Below, in pieces: positions 1-12,459 of a DNA stretch of 64,000 nt. The stretch comes from Callaeas wilsoni (lineage: Eukaryota > Chordata > Aves > Passeriformes > Callaeidae). The stretch is from the NCBI GenBank assembly GCA_013398955.1, contig VWPU01001241.1, forward strand, positions 124,001 to 188,000, given 5' to 3'. Under the pieces are notes generated by a model. The model did no database searches and was not told the DNA's origin. It saw nothing but the letters and a program-made list of their open reading frames with translations. Numbering within the stretch: position 1 is the first letter of the stretch; every line of letters starts with the position of its first letter. Position numbers and translations under genes: made by a program.

Positions 1-2549
1 CAATAATACCTTCAAAAGATGCTTAGGCCACCATCATTTCAGATGAGAAGTAGTTCAAAATAAATTATTTATCAACTGAGTAAGAGCTCTTAGCACAGAA
101 TAATTTTCTCTTGTACAAATAAATGAAAAAAAAAATCTTGTTCCTTATAAGATCATCCTCAGTCAATAGATTTTCAACCTATAATTTTAATCTATACTCA
201 TCAATTCACACATGCATATATATAGCATACCTGCTACTTCCTACTGACCAAATTTTTAGATCAAGTAATGTCATGTTCATTAGAGACAGGACATTCCCAG
301 CTTTTTCCAGCATCTCTTGGTATGTACAAGAGTTCCTAAAACCGGACCTCAAATCCTAGGTGTGTATATAACACACACACACACCTCATCACCTCCCTGC
401 CATGATTCACGTATTTTCTTCAAGTGAAAAACTAAAACTCTGTAGGGCGATCTTAAAACATTTTTCTTCTTTCAAATATGTTATTTGTCATATTATATGA
501 GTTTGATGAAACTACTATACCACTCATAATTTCTCCACCTGAAAGTCATCAGGCCATCCTAGACAGATACTGATCATAACCCTAATGGCATACTGAATGA
601 CTTGAAATGAGTGTACTGGAAATGCCTTCCCCTCTCTATACATATTAGTAACATTTATTTTTCATAGGCAAAAAGATAAGAAGCTTCACTTGGATCGGTA
701 AGACTTCTGGAAACAAGATGAATGTTTTAATTTTTGCTCACTCTATTTGGGCTTTCTCCAAATCATTTAAATATATAATATACTTTGACTTTACAAAATA
801 AACACTGTTTGCATGACCACCTTCAGAAACACTTTTGAATTGTAAGACAACTCTTAAACTGCACAAATGGCATTTGAATTTCTGAGAATTTTATAAAGAA
901 ACATACTTTATAAATAACAAGATGGATTATGTAAGGAAATCTTAAACTCGCCAAATGGTTGTCATGTAATTTAATAAGGCATTTATTTCATTCACAATTT
1001 TAAGACTTGTGACATACAGTTAATAACAGTATTTCAAGGAATACTGCAGACCAAAGTAATTATTTTAATAGGTGTGACATTTTTATTGAGGCATATGATT
1101 CCAGATCACATCTTGATTTTAAAGAGAGCAAAGGAATCAGTTTGCAGTAGCTCATATTGGAAAGTTTTTAACCCCAAATCAAACTTTTTTATGCCATTTG
1201 GTGGTGATGTCAGATATTACTTCCCAGGGGTAACACATTTCTCCTAATGTAAAGTCCACAGCTGTTCGAGCTTAGCAGCTAGTTTTCAGCAAAGCATTCT
1301 TGTCTAGCCCTTAAGTCTAGACTACCAACTTATGAGGTCATGAGAAACAACCTTCCTTCCAGCTAACCACACAGGAAAAAAACCCCACCAAACAAAACTC
1401 GATCAGCCAATAATTTTGAAATTGCTATTTATGATTTATGAAAATATAATCTGTGCTTCTTAGTATGATATTTTAAAAATCTTGTTACTATTACACCATG
1501 GAGGCTGCAGGTGTCTAGTTAGCAGTACAGTAATTCTACATGATCATAGTTGTCCTTTCTGGTAGGAAAGATAAAGAAGGAACAGCCCTCACAATATTCA
1601 ACATAAACATGACAAACTTTAAACAGGAAAAATTGGGTGAACAGAATTTAATCCAATGCAGATTTAATTAAGGAATATTAAGCAAGGCAATATCAAATTA
1701 TATGCACTGGATATAGAGCATTAACACAGAGATACTACTGATTTTTCAATTCTAAAAGTAAAATACATCTTTAAAGAAAAAAAAAGGCTATTTAGCATAT
1801 ACTAACAGAATCAAAGTTGTTAAAACCAAAACCAAAACTATGTCTTTCAAAATTTAAAGAATAGTAATATAGGAGTTAATGTTATATTTAACCCATAATC
1901 ACAATTATGTTATTGTTTTGACTTTTTAAAAAAACAATTCAGTTGCCTTGTTTTGACTTTTAAAACAAAAATTCAATTGCCTTGTTAAATACAGAATTTA
2001 TTTGCATCACATGTATTTTATATCAGGCCATAAAAACCTAAAAAACCGTATTTTAAAGAAGTAAGCCCTCCTTTACCCTCTGTAGGGGCTGGTGATAACA
2101 TTATTTTGAGATCAATTTGCTACATTCATCATAAGAAAGGGTGGGTTTGGGACCGCAGATTTTGAGGGACGTTTTCTGCATTATAACTGATAAACTGAGA
2201 AGCAATCAATTCATCAGTTACATGAGTTTGGACACCTGTGTAAATAATCTCATTGTAGTTAAAGGCCTGCATTTCTCAATACTTCCATAGCTTGGAATAC
2301 CTTTTGCATTTTAAAACATTTAAAATTACTATTCCAGATGGGTGCAAATTTGAATATAAGTTGTGAACAGTGAGAAACAAAGTAAGAGCATCCTCAGTGT
2401 CTTTGGATATTTTACTCACATAGAGACTCTGGCATAACACCTGGTGAAGTCCCCAGTAATGAACTCTTTGGAGAGGTGATATGGACAGGAGGACCTCAGA
2501 GGTACTCTTAACCGAAAAGCTTGCATGATCTAATGAGAACATGACGTAC
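1..2549 (-). other. MMP16: MMP16 intron 5 (partial)
   Basis: AT-rich intronic sequence downstream (on the gene's strand) of exon 5. The donor is gtacgt at 2549-2544. It includes a short AC tract near 370-384 and a 35-bp tandem duplication at 1913-1981. No exon-like open frame with splice sites is evident, so the next MMP16 exon (hinge/hemopexin) lies off the left end of the window. The short open frames here show no recognisable protein. Confidence 0.85.
1913..1981. repeat. 35-bp tandem duplication
   Basis: TTGTTTTGACTTTT, an A-rich spacer and AATTC(A)(G/A)TTGCC occur twice in direct succession (1913-1947 and 1948-1981) with a few substitutions and a one-base length difference. The start of a third unit (ttgtt) follows. 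Confidence 0.88.
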
Positions 2550-2711
2550 CGTATATCTTCTGGATGCCCTGTAAATCGTCATTAGGTAGTTTGAAGTTGT
2601 CAGTTTCCATGTATTGGTAAAACGGAGCCATGATTGCAGTGGGATCATTAGAGTGCTCCAAGCCCAGAGCGTGTCCAAGTTCATGCACTGCAACTAGAAA
2701 GAGATCGTTTC
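2550..2711 (-). CDS. MMP16: MMP16 exon 5, catalytic zinc-binding motif and Met-turn
   Basis: Internal exon of 162 bp, phase 1 in and out, encoding 53 complete codons plus split Gly codons at both ends. [11 protein letters not shown] (2653-2685) is the HExxHxxGxxH zinc site, with three His ligands and the catalytic Glu. AIMAPFYQ supplies the Met-turn below the zinc. [20 protein letters not shown] closes the catalytic domain before the hinge. NDPTAIM and NFKLPNDD match MMP16; MMP24, as I recall it, has SDPSAIM and NFKLPQDD. The acceptor follows a strong pyrimidine tract (ctttttccttttcttctcttcacag) and the donor is TACG|gtacgt at 2550/2549. If the intron were read through, five more residues and a stop at 2530-2532 would follow. 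All catalytic residues are present, so the exon looks functional. Confidence 0.98.
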
Positions 2712-5680
2712 CTGTGAAGAGAAGAAAAGGAAAAAGACCTTTGAATCCACAAGCATAGTAACAAAAATAACACACGTGAGGACTCTGCACTTGCAAGATG
2801 TTTTCACTTCATTTGAGTTTCACAAGGTAATGTGTAGTAATTAATGAATCATCAAGGAGATCAAGGATATCGCGGCAGAAAAGGCAGTTTTCTCTTTTTT
2901 TTCCCTAACAAGGAAACCATTACGCTATAATATATCGTACTCTTACAGTCATCCTAAACATAAACCTTTTTAATTGATACACATGGTAGGTGCAGGTTTC
3001 AAGTGTCCCAGCTCATGTCTAGGCTTTTGTGCAATTTATGACTTGAAGTTGATATTGCCATGAACCAAACTAAAAATGCTTTCATCAAGACATTGTTCCA
3101 AAAGGAAAATATCCTGGCTTTGTTTGGTAAACTTCACAAACTGAAGACTGCCTATTTAGGACAAACCCCACAGAGCACTTAGTCATCCAAATGCTTGTAA
3201 TCAGATCCCTGCTGATTATATGTAGATGGTGTCCATTTGTGAATCATCGTAACTGAAATCCTAATGTAAAAAATAGATGTACTAATATATTCCACTGTGC
3301 AATTCCCTGTAATAACTGTAGTTGTTTATTTAAGTATTAGAGCTTTTTAAATTATTGTAGGACTGAAGAAAAACCCCAAAACCATGCATTCATGTTATAG
3401 ATCAGTTTAACATTTTTGTTATTCTCTTCCAAAAAGTATCTTTAAATTTTTTATTACAGAGTATTAGACACAACTGGAAGATTTGGCAGTAGAATTATGG
3501 CACTCTTCTGAAGCAAACACAAATCAAAGCCAATGGGATCTTTTCTAAAAAAAAAGTTTCAGAGCTGGACTTCCATGGTATTAATTTTGTCTATCTTTGC
3601 TCATCTAAGATTTCATTCTGCATAACTTTCTATGAGTCTTTCATACAGATTCTGTCGTACTTAACCTGCGACAAAATGAAACTTTGGAAAAATGTTTTAG
3701 ATCAGGAGAAAGATTCCAGTTGTCTGAAAAGGGTCACATCCAGAATATTGCTCATTTCACCACCTAGGAATGGGAAGAACCATCCTCCAGAAGCGTGATC
3801 CTGTCCCACTGACAAGAGAAGTACTCTAGATCAGCAGCTTATGCTGACTATCTAATTTTTAAATGCTGAACTCATGTGAAACTGGTGTCATCTATAGTAA
3901 GTAGTTCCTTGTTGAAAGAGAAGTATAAATAATGAAAGGCCTATGCTGTGGCCTAATAGTCATATATTGGTGGTGAATATGAAAAAAAATGCTCAACTTT
4001 AACTCTTATCCTATAATCTGTAGATTCTTTGGGGATAGACAGTTATTTTTCACTGCTGGAACTTGATCTGGAAGTACTTTTAAAATGTCAGTAGTAATAA
4101 TATTAAATTGTATCAGCAACAAAATTACACATATATGTATTACAGAACTTTGAGGACATAGCTGACAGTATTTCAATTTCTCAAGCATTTCCTCTTGTTG
4201 AAACAATAAATTAAACTTTATCCAAAGTACATATGAAAGAGGAAATACTTGGCAGTGGATGCCTTCATGATGTATGATGCCACGTTGATGTTTGTAAAAT
4301 AAATGTTTGAATGAAATCATGAAAAGAGACACAAGTAAAACTATAAACTTAACTTAGTTCACAGAGTCTTCTCATAACTTCTAATTCTTAATTTGAAAAC
4401 ATGACAACTAAATGTTCTTGCTCTTCTATTCAATATAACTGTGCAGAAAAATCACATCTTTCAAAAATTAATGTGACATAATGTGCTTTTAGAAATAAGA
4501 AGTTTATCCTATCACTTATAATTATGTGGTTTCCAGATGAAATGTTTTATGACAATATTTTTCTTAGATGCAGTTCTTTTTATAGTAAAGCAGATTCTCA
4601 GTGTGCTGTTTCAATAGGTTTGATAAGCCTGACTGTCCTGGTGACAAATGCTCTTGATATCTGAATCTGGCCTTCTGTATGCAGAGAAAATCTGACCTTG
4701 ACATCATCTCACATTAATAATCCACAGCTGCAGCAGCTAAAATCAACATAGGAAGTGATGCACAGAAGGAACTTTGTAAAAGTTTTCATTCTGCACTTCT
4801 AATGGAATAATTAATGTAATTTTAAATAATCATAGGTTTAAGATGGAAAGACAGAAAAGAAGAGCATGTTACTGTACTACAGCTTTCATACTATGATGAA
4901 AAGTCTCACATTATTTTCAATTCTTTTCTGAGTATTGTGAAAGTTCTAAACTAGGTTTATTAGAATGCAAAATTTCTTTCCCTGGTATTAACTCGAATAT
5001 TTAAGAAGCAACCTTCTTTTGCTTTTCAGACCTTCTGAAAGCAAATTTTCCTCCTATACCCATGCTTCCTACATCATAATTAAGAATATTAACTAGTCTA
5101 AGTCTTATGTTAAAAAATGCACTAAGAAGTTGGCCACATTATTTACTGAACTATCTTCAAATAGTTTTGAATTAATAGAATTTATTCTACCACTATTATT
5201 AGGCTCGTTACTATCAGTAGATGAAAGAGTGCTTTACATGTTTTACCGCTACCGTTTGAGGCAGGAGGTCTGGAAAGTTAACTTGTTATAATTTCTAAAA
5301 TTTCAATAAACCACAGTTAATCAACAGTCTTGGAAAAGTCTACTACTTCTATTTGTGTCGGTTATGCAATACATGAAGAATCAATACATCCTTTGGTTCT
5401 CAATCCTAACCAAATCCCCTTACAGATTTCCAGGAATGTCTACATTTTGTTCCATGTTGATCTGAAAGATGTGAAATACATAGCAACAGCGAAATAAATA
5501 AAAAAAACTGACTTTCAGCTACTGGCATATCTTCCTTCCAGAATCACAGATAATGAGCACATGGTAGAGCACTTTTAAAGCAGTACTTCTAAGTGACAGT
5601 GGGACCATGTCAGACAACAGATATTATGCAGGGGCTGGCTGTTTCTCCTTTTGTCTTTTGGATAGGGGACATTATGTAAA

Positions 5681-5735
5681 GAGAAAGAAAAAAAGAAAAA
5701 AAAAAAAAGCCAGAAAAACAAAACAAAACAAAACA
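5681..5735. repeat. A-rich low-complexity tract
   Basis: GAAAG/AAAAC-type A-rich sequence, including an uninterrupted run of A across 5696-5708 and an AAAAC stretch just after it. Possibly the remnant of a retroposon tail, though no element body is recognisable beside it. Confidence 0.8.
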
Positions 5736-5779
5736 CCAATGAAAAAATCCCCAAATATTACATTCAGTGTCTGACTACC

Positions 5780-6240
5780 CCTCCGGATTTAGTCTTTATT
5801 TCCACCTCGTGCAATGCAACTTGTAGCCATCAGGGGAGCCATTAAGTGTGCCAAAGGCAGAACAGCCCTTGAGCAAATGAAAAAGGGAGAAGGGAGAAGG
5901 TCATAGGAAAGAGCTAGGAGAATAATATTCTTGCCTGGAGTGACAATGATTTAACAGGGAACATATTTTCTACTTGTAGTCAAATAGCCCCATTATTCAT
6001 AACAATTTCCATCAAGAGGCATGATTGTCTCCAGGGCATCCTGAATTTAAACTGACCCAAATAACTTAGTGCAATTGAAACTCAGGTTTAAACCAGGCCA
6101 AGATGAGCTGTCTGAGTCCAGTACAGGTAGGGCCTTATTACTGTCTTAGTTTCCATCCTTTTTGCTTTGCATATGATTGGATTTCTCCAATTAGGCAACA
6201 ATTACTCAGTGCCTCTTTGCTTTAGGGACCAGACTTGCCC
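5780..6240. promoter_or_regulatory. Candidate conserved non-coding element in intron 4
   Basis: Non-repetitive, medium-GC block with octamer-like TTTGCATAT (6166-6174), CCAATTAGG (6187-6195) and ACAATTACTCAG directly after it, a dense group of POU/homeodomain-like words. No open frame or repeat explains it. Conservation is inferred, not observed. Confidence 0.3.
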
Positions 6241-8334
6241 TGAGTACCTCAATGTTACTGTAAAAAGCTCCTGAGAGTGCAGAAAGAGAACCTTCTGCAA
6301 GTCTTGCTCTTTCACTCAAGGCTGCACAGAAGCGTATTTGTGACTGCAAGGTCGATAGTAGCCCTCCTTCAATTCCTTGGCCAGTGCTCAGATTAAGTTG
6401 AAGAAGTATAAAAACAAGTGAGCATTCATATTCGCTCAGGCTAGCTTTGTTACCCTATAGATATTGAGTAGTTTTTATATTTTCAGTAGCCACCATTGAA
6501 GGAGAGAGTCCCAAATGATTCCATATTTCAGTATACATTATCCAAGTAGGACATGTTTCAGTCCACATAGCAAAATGAAGCACCATCACAAACTTTAGCT
6601 TTTACAAGTCGTAACAGAGTTAAAATGTGTATGACTACAATGATTTTTAACACAGAAGTTGCCACTGAAGGATACACAATGGTGAATATTCATTGTGATA
6701 GTTACATCTTGTCGTATATCCACAGAGTAGTAGAAAAATATTGGAAAATATATTTCACAAGTCCAAAACTTGTGCATCTCTATTCTTGTGTTCCCTATTA
6801 GCATGGAGATTTGGAATAGAATGGCTGTAAGCTCAAAAAGTTTATGATTGTTTTTCTTATTTTATCCCAAGTTTGATTTCACAAGGGAAGAAAAAAAAAG
6901 ATACTGTATGTAAAGAACTAAGATAAAATTATTATTTTTATACTGACACTTTTCTCTGAGGCTATAAACTATTTTAGGCACTAAATCTGCCTGACTTTAC
7001 AAACACTGCCCAAACTCCAGAATATAAATATGTATTAATATATCAAATATTCAACAGCCAGTAGTGTGGAGCATGTTGTATGGGGAAGCCTTTCCCTGTA
7101 GCTAATATATACACTATTTTTCACATCTACAGATAAACAAGGCTAATATTTTTGTCCACAGTAAGCTATTAAGAAAACCTAGTTTTGAAGATATAAATTT
7201 CCATTTTAAATGGTATGTGAGTTCAATTTATAAAAGAAATAACCTAATGGCTTAACATGTGACCTCAATTTTGAAGACTTTTTCATCCCTAGGAAAAGAA
7301 AAAGAAAGCCTAGATACTGAACATCAAATTAAAAACAAACTGTAAAAATACAAAGATGTTTTATACATAAACATACATTCTTTCTTCCAAAGACTATTTT
7401 ATTTCATTTTTCATTTGATGTACATAGATGTTTTCTAATTAAATTCATATCAAACTGAAATGTAAATCTGCACAAGACTACTATTACAGTCCTATTACCA
7501 GACAGTATCTCAAAGGCAAACTTACAATTAATCAGAAATATTACACACACAAAATACCCATCACTTTCTGTTTGATGTATGCAGAATTTGCATTTTCATT
7601 ATTCTGTTCATTTGTATCACCTGGCACATCCAAACAGCTGAAATGCTACAAACTCTAGCGTAAGATTCTTACTCTACATAGTACACAGAAAGAAAGAAAG
7701 AAAAAAAAAGTTTTATCTTTGTTATTATTATCCTTTCCAGACAGGACGGAATTTTGAGGATGCTGTTTCAACAGTCAGTCATAAAAGAAGATTCTTTCTC
7801 TCCCTGACCTTATTATAATACAGCAGAACTGAGCATATACATTACGTATGCACTTACATAAGCACCATATATGTATATATTTGCTATATTGAGAGTATAT
7901 ATGGACCTAAATATAAATCACAGGAATACTCTTACCCAAATAAAGGTGCCACATTTTCCAGTCTAAGAAATCATATATAGTTGTTTGACATTATCTCAGA
8001 CTTCTGCCATTGGCACTAAAATTTGGTAGCCTGGTGTTTATTTTGGAAAGAGACTTTTGCTAAAAGATGGATGAAGCACCTTTGGAAAATGAAGAACAAA
8101 ACTAATTTTTTGTAATTTTAAATAAAAACGTATCATATAGAGCATATCCACTTTCTATATGAACTTACCATATCTATTTTTTACACACTGTATTTTAATC
8201 AATCATTTTTCAATAATTTATCTATATATTTAGGCTTTTTCATTGTGACAAAATATAGTGACATTAAAATGTCTTCTTTCACTCTATTAATACATAACAC
8301 ACATAATAAACTCCTTTCCTGTAGGCTTAGTGAG

Positions 8335-8369
8335 ATATATATATATATGTGTGTACATATATATATATG
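8335..8369. repeat. (AT)n/(TG)n microsatellite
   Basis: ATATAT runs on both sides of GTGTGTAC. The tract is nearly self-complementary, so open frames occur on both strands over 8199-8532; these are not genes. Confidence 0.9.
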
Positions 8370-9935
8370 CAGACAGAACAGGAGGTACAGACAGATTGTT
8401 ATATACAGAGTCTGTACTAATTCCACTGTCTATAATGTAGAATACCTACACCCATATGTGTATACTTTTGATAAACTATTCTATTTGAAAAAGATTAACA
8501 GATTACTGAGAAATTTAAAATTGCTTGCTTGAAATTTAACAAAGCACATTCCTGCAGAGCAAGGCTGTCTTAAGGCAACTCAGATCATTGATGAGATATG
8601 ATGAGAACACTTGATTTTAGCAGCCTGTAAGTCCATCCTGGCAGTGCTTTACTGTTTCTGCATATTGTGGGCATAATTTAGAAAAAGTCAGGAGCCCGCT
8701 TTCTTTTATAACACACATCAGCCTGTACTTAGAAGGCAAAGACATGCAAAAGATAAGAATTTCTGACTTACTACTTAGATCTTTTACCAACCACATTCTA
8801 CAACTTTTAGTAAATTGCTTGAAATGGGTGGAATTAATTACTTTAGGCATTCTTAAATTTCTTTCTATAAAAAGCATGGATATGACTATTTCCACTTTTT
8901 CTCACAGTTTCAATCACTAGTACTGAAAAAATTTGCAAACTATTCTGACTAGTGAATCAATACCAACTTCCCCAAAGAGAGACAAGCGAAGCAGCTAGAG
9001 ATGATCCTAGGGGAGGCAGAGAAGACATGAGAGCTTGCTTCAATATGATGGTATGTGTTCCTTTTGAAAATATAATGCTTATGGCTTTATTTCATGCTTT
9101 GAGGAAACCCTGCTGTGACAGGAAACCTAGCAAACTAAACAAACTCCTACATTTATATTGAATCTCTAGCTCCTGGGATCAACTTCTTCATCACTCAGGT
9201 CCACTACTGAATTTGTATATTATTCTTGAATGGCATTTCCATTCTATTAGTAATAAAATCATATTGATCAACAGAATGAAAAATTTCATTTGGGGTGTTT
9301 TCATGGTTGCCTTTAGACAGTAAATATCTTAAATAAATTTGAATTTTAATGGAATTTTGCATTTTGCTAGAAAAGGTCTTCTTATTACAAATGCTGCAAA
9401 TACTGTAACAGCCTTATCTATTTATACTCTTTCCTGTCTTTTCTTTTTTTCTGTTTTTATTTTTTATTGGGACGAATAAGCTAGAGAAGTACTTAAAACT
9501 GCTTTCTGAAGGCTGTGAAAATGAACACATGCTGAGATTGAAGATTTGGATATGTACATGAGAAGAGCATGTTCACACAGTTCTCAGCTATCCTCCATGG
9601 TCTGGTCCCTGTGGGTCATTTATGGGAATGTACATCTTTCTACCACTCCTAAGTGGCACTCTGGGTGAGGATAACTGCAAGAGAACCTTTGTTGTGCACA
9701 AGGCTGTACTAAAATTGAACCCTTGTTCTGACAAAAAAAAAAAGTAGGGTTTGTCTCTAAGCCACTCAGCTAAAGTGCTGGTTTGTTAACATGGTGGCTT
9801 CTTTTGTTTTATTTTTATTCATTTACCCCTATGTTCTGTGTGTCCTCCTATGACAAAATTTTTGTAAATGCTAGGAGGAAGGTCAAAGTTATACTGCAAA
9901 CATTCCCAACAGATGTAATCTGTCAGGGGGCAGAA

Positions 9936-10132
9936 ATCAAAGAAGCATAGAATGGTTTGGGTTGGAAGGGACCTTGAAGACCATTCAGTTCCAACCCTCC
10001 TGCCATGGGCAGGGACACTTTCTACTAGACCAGGTAGCTCAGAGCCCCATCCAGGCTGGCCTTAAACACTTCCAGGGATGGGGCATCCACAGTTCCTCTG
10101 GGCAACCTGTTCCAGCATCTCACCACCTTTTA
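9936..10132 (-). mobile_element. CR1 LINE fragment, 3' end
   Basis: Typical avian CR1 3' region in reverse complement: catagaatggtttgggttgg followed by aagggaccttgaagacc, ccaaccctcctgccatgggc, ccaggctggcc and tccagggatggggcatcc. The element's 3' terminus is at the low-coordinate end, so it lies in the same orientation as MMP16. Only about 200 bp remain, as expected for a 5'-truncated copy; similarity fades after about 10132. It is non-coding. Confidence 0.93.
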
Positions 10133-12443
10133 GAAATCTGAGAGTCCTAGAGATCACTGAAATCCCCACAATAGAATGCACATAGAATTTAATTTATGTG
10201 TAAATCTTGTGTTGGTTAAATTTTTGTTTGATAAATTTTTTACCCTGTATCAGTAAACTACTGAGAGCAATTATAATATCCTCTAAATCAGCTCACATTA
10301 AACTCATCAAAACCAGGTTATTATTATTAGCATACCATTGTATCTTAACAGAGACATAGGACTTTGAGCGTTTTTAAACTCTGACATAGTGGTTTGTATA
10401 TATGTATAAAGTTTTTTTATGAACAATTCTTCCTTCATTTTTACTTTGCTTTTTTAATTCACATTAAGGAAAAAAAAAATCAAGATGGATTTGTCCATGG
10501 TTTGGGTGTTTTTCATTAAACTGGTGATAAAAAGAAGTAGGAATTTTGAATCCTAATTGGCAAAGTGATTAGAAGAAAAAAATCGTTAAAATTTCTCTGA
10601 TCTGAAAAGAAGACAAGTTTTCTAAGAAGTCTGCGGACTTCAAAGGGAAACCTGATCCAAGTGTGCACCATATTTTAAATTGAGACAACTTCAAACTAGG
10701 GATCGTGTATACAGAGAAAGTGACAGAAAGACAAATCTGCTACCTAGGTCTTACTTTGTTAAAATTTACTCATATGAAATGCTCTGATCTATTGGATAAT
10801 CTGCTGCTAAGATCCTAGGATTCTATATCCATACAGCTGCATACTCCTCTAGCTAGAGGGACCACGATAAGCTTCTCTAGAACTCGGGGAATACGGTCAG
10901 TTTGCAGTAGTGACTCTTGCCACTTGTTGGCATGGAGATGACTGAGCCCCTGATGTGGAGGGGCAGCCTCCAGGATGTTAGATTGCAGAGGGCAGAGCAA
11001 AGGGTTCAGCCTCCCAGCAGAAGGAAGACTATGCAAGAATTTGCTTAGGAAAATGGAAGAGAAAGGCAGGAGCTCATTGCCCCTGGCAAAGTTCAGGAGA
11101 GATTGGACATGAGAATGTAGGCCAGGGAAGAAGTCAATCCTGACACGCCTCCCCTTCTCTGAATTAGGAGCTCAGCAGGACCCCAGCCTGGGGCGACAGC
11201 AGCTGGCCCCAGCAGGAAGAAGGGCCATTGCCAGAGGTTCCATGTTTAATGGCTCTCAGACCAGAGCTTCCCACTGGGAAAGCTGAGATCTGAACACCGA
11301 GTCACTGGGGGCACAATTTTCCACAGCTGCTGTGTCACATCCCGCACTCGGGAAGGTTGGGACCACATCTCTGCACCTCTGCAAGCCACTATGGCCAGTC
11401 CTGCCAGTGTCACAAGTGATCATTAAAAACAAAAACCAGCTAAGGAGTGACTGTTGGTTATGTATGTATTGTAGTTGCTAACTCTTCCTGAAGCTCAGGC
11501 CCTACTACTTATGCTGCTTCTGCTAGCACTGCTAGCTGGAGCACAGCTAACAACATTAATTCCATGTCACTACCAGATCTTCAGCATCCTGAATACTCAG
11601 TGGTAATCCCATTTCCTCATACTAGCATAGTATCAGTTTATAAACTGCATCACAAGAAAAGTGCTCTGTATGATTCTCAGAAATGGGAAACTAAAAGTAT
11701 GTTTACACATTACCATACTACCAACTATGCATTCAAAATTTCAGAGGTGCAACCCACTTGTGAATTACAATATTCACACCAATATGAGTGTTTGTCCTGC
11801 CACACTGAGAGGGGCAGGGAACAGCCTATCCCTGCAACTGCCTTTTCTGTCTGCTATACTGAACTGCTCCCAAAACAGCCATCTCTGGGGCTGAGACAGA
11901 TTTCTTTTCACCCCAGTTGGTGCTGCTGTTTTGAAGTTCTTATCACTTCACTTGTCCTCTAATCTGAAATGGCATGATTCAACATCACTAGTGGAAATTA
12001 TCTAGCTACTCAACACTGTAACACAAACGTCTCTACCTGCACCTCTCACAGCAAGAGATGAGAAACAGGTATTTCAGAACATGATTCATCTTGTTTTAGA
12101 CACCTGCTTCGGGATGCAACAAACCTTACCCAGGAAGGCAATACATCTCTCCTGTAACTCTAAAGGGACTCTATGAGATTAACTCAGATATAAACATCAA
12201 CATATGGTCAGATTAATTCCACCCCCTCAAGTCTTCTGGCTTTTGAATTAGGTCTTTTCATTTAAGTCACTGGCAAAACATTAATTATAGAAGTACAGGA
12301 TATGGACTTAAGTGATATATGTACAAACCCAGGAAGTACTTATCCTAGACTGACTTGAAGGAGAGACTTAAATCTTAAAAAAACCCCAAACAATCAAACA
12401 AAAAATATTTTGCACAAAAAATGTTGCTCTTTTAACTTATCTG

Positions 12444-12459
12444 TTTTTTTTTTTTTTTT
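12444..12459. repeat. T16 homopolymer
   Basis: Sixteen T residues in a T-rich context. No element body is recognisable next to it. Confidence 0.9.

Noticed and set aside
2712..2796. In-frame Met upstream of exon 5 giving a longer open frame with a hydrophobic segment
   Set aside because: The segment spans the exon 5 acceptor and its pyrimidine tract, which itself encodes the hydrophobic residues. It is intron read-through, not an alternative first exon.
11452..11552. TGTTGG...CTAACA boundaries about 100 bp apart, like a tiny LTR
   Set aside because: The terminal match is short and imperfect. No target-site duplication, polyadenylation signal or partner copy is visible.
11564..11962. 132-codon open frame on the plus strand, the longest in the window
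   Set aside because: It lies within intron 4, has no recognisable domain, signal peptide or codon pattern, and overlaps another frame. A length like this is expected by chance in 64 kb.
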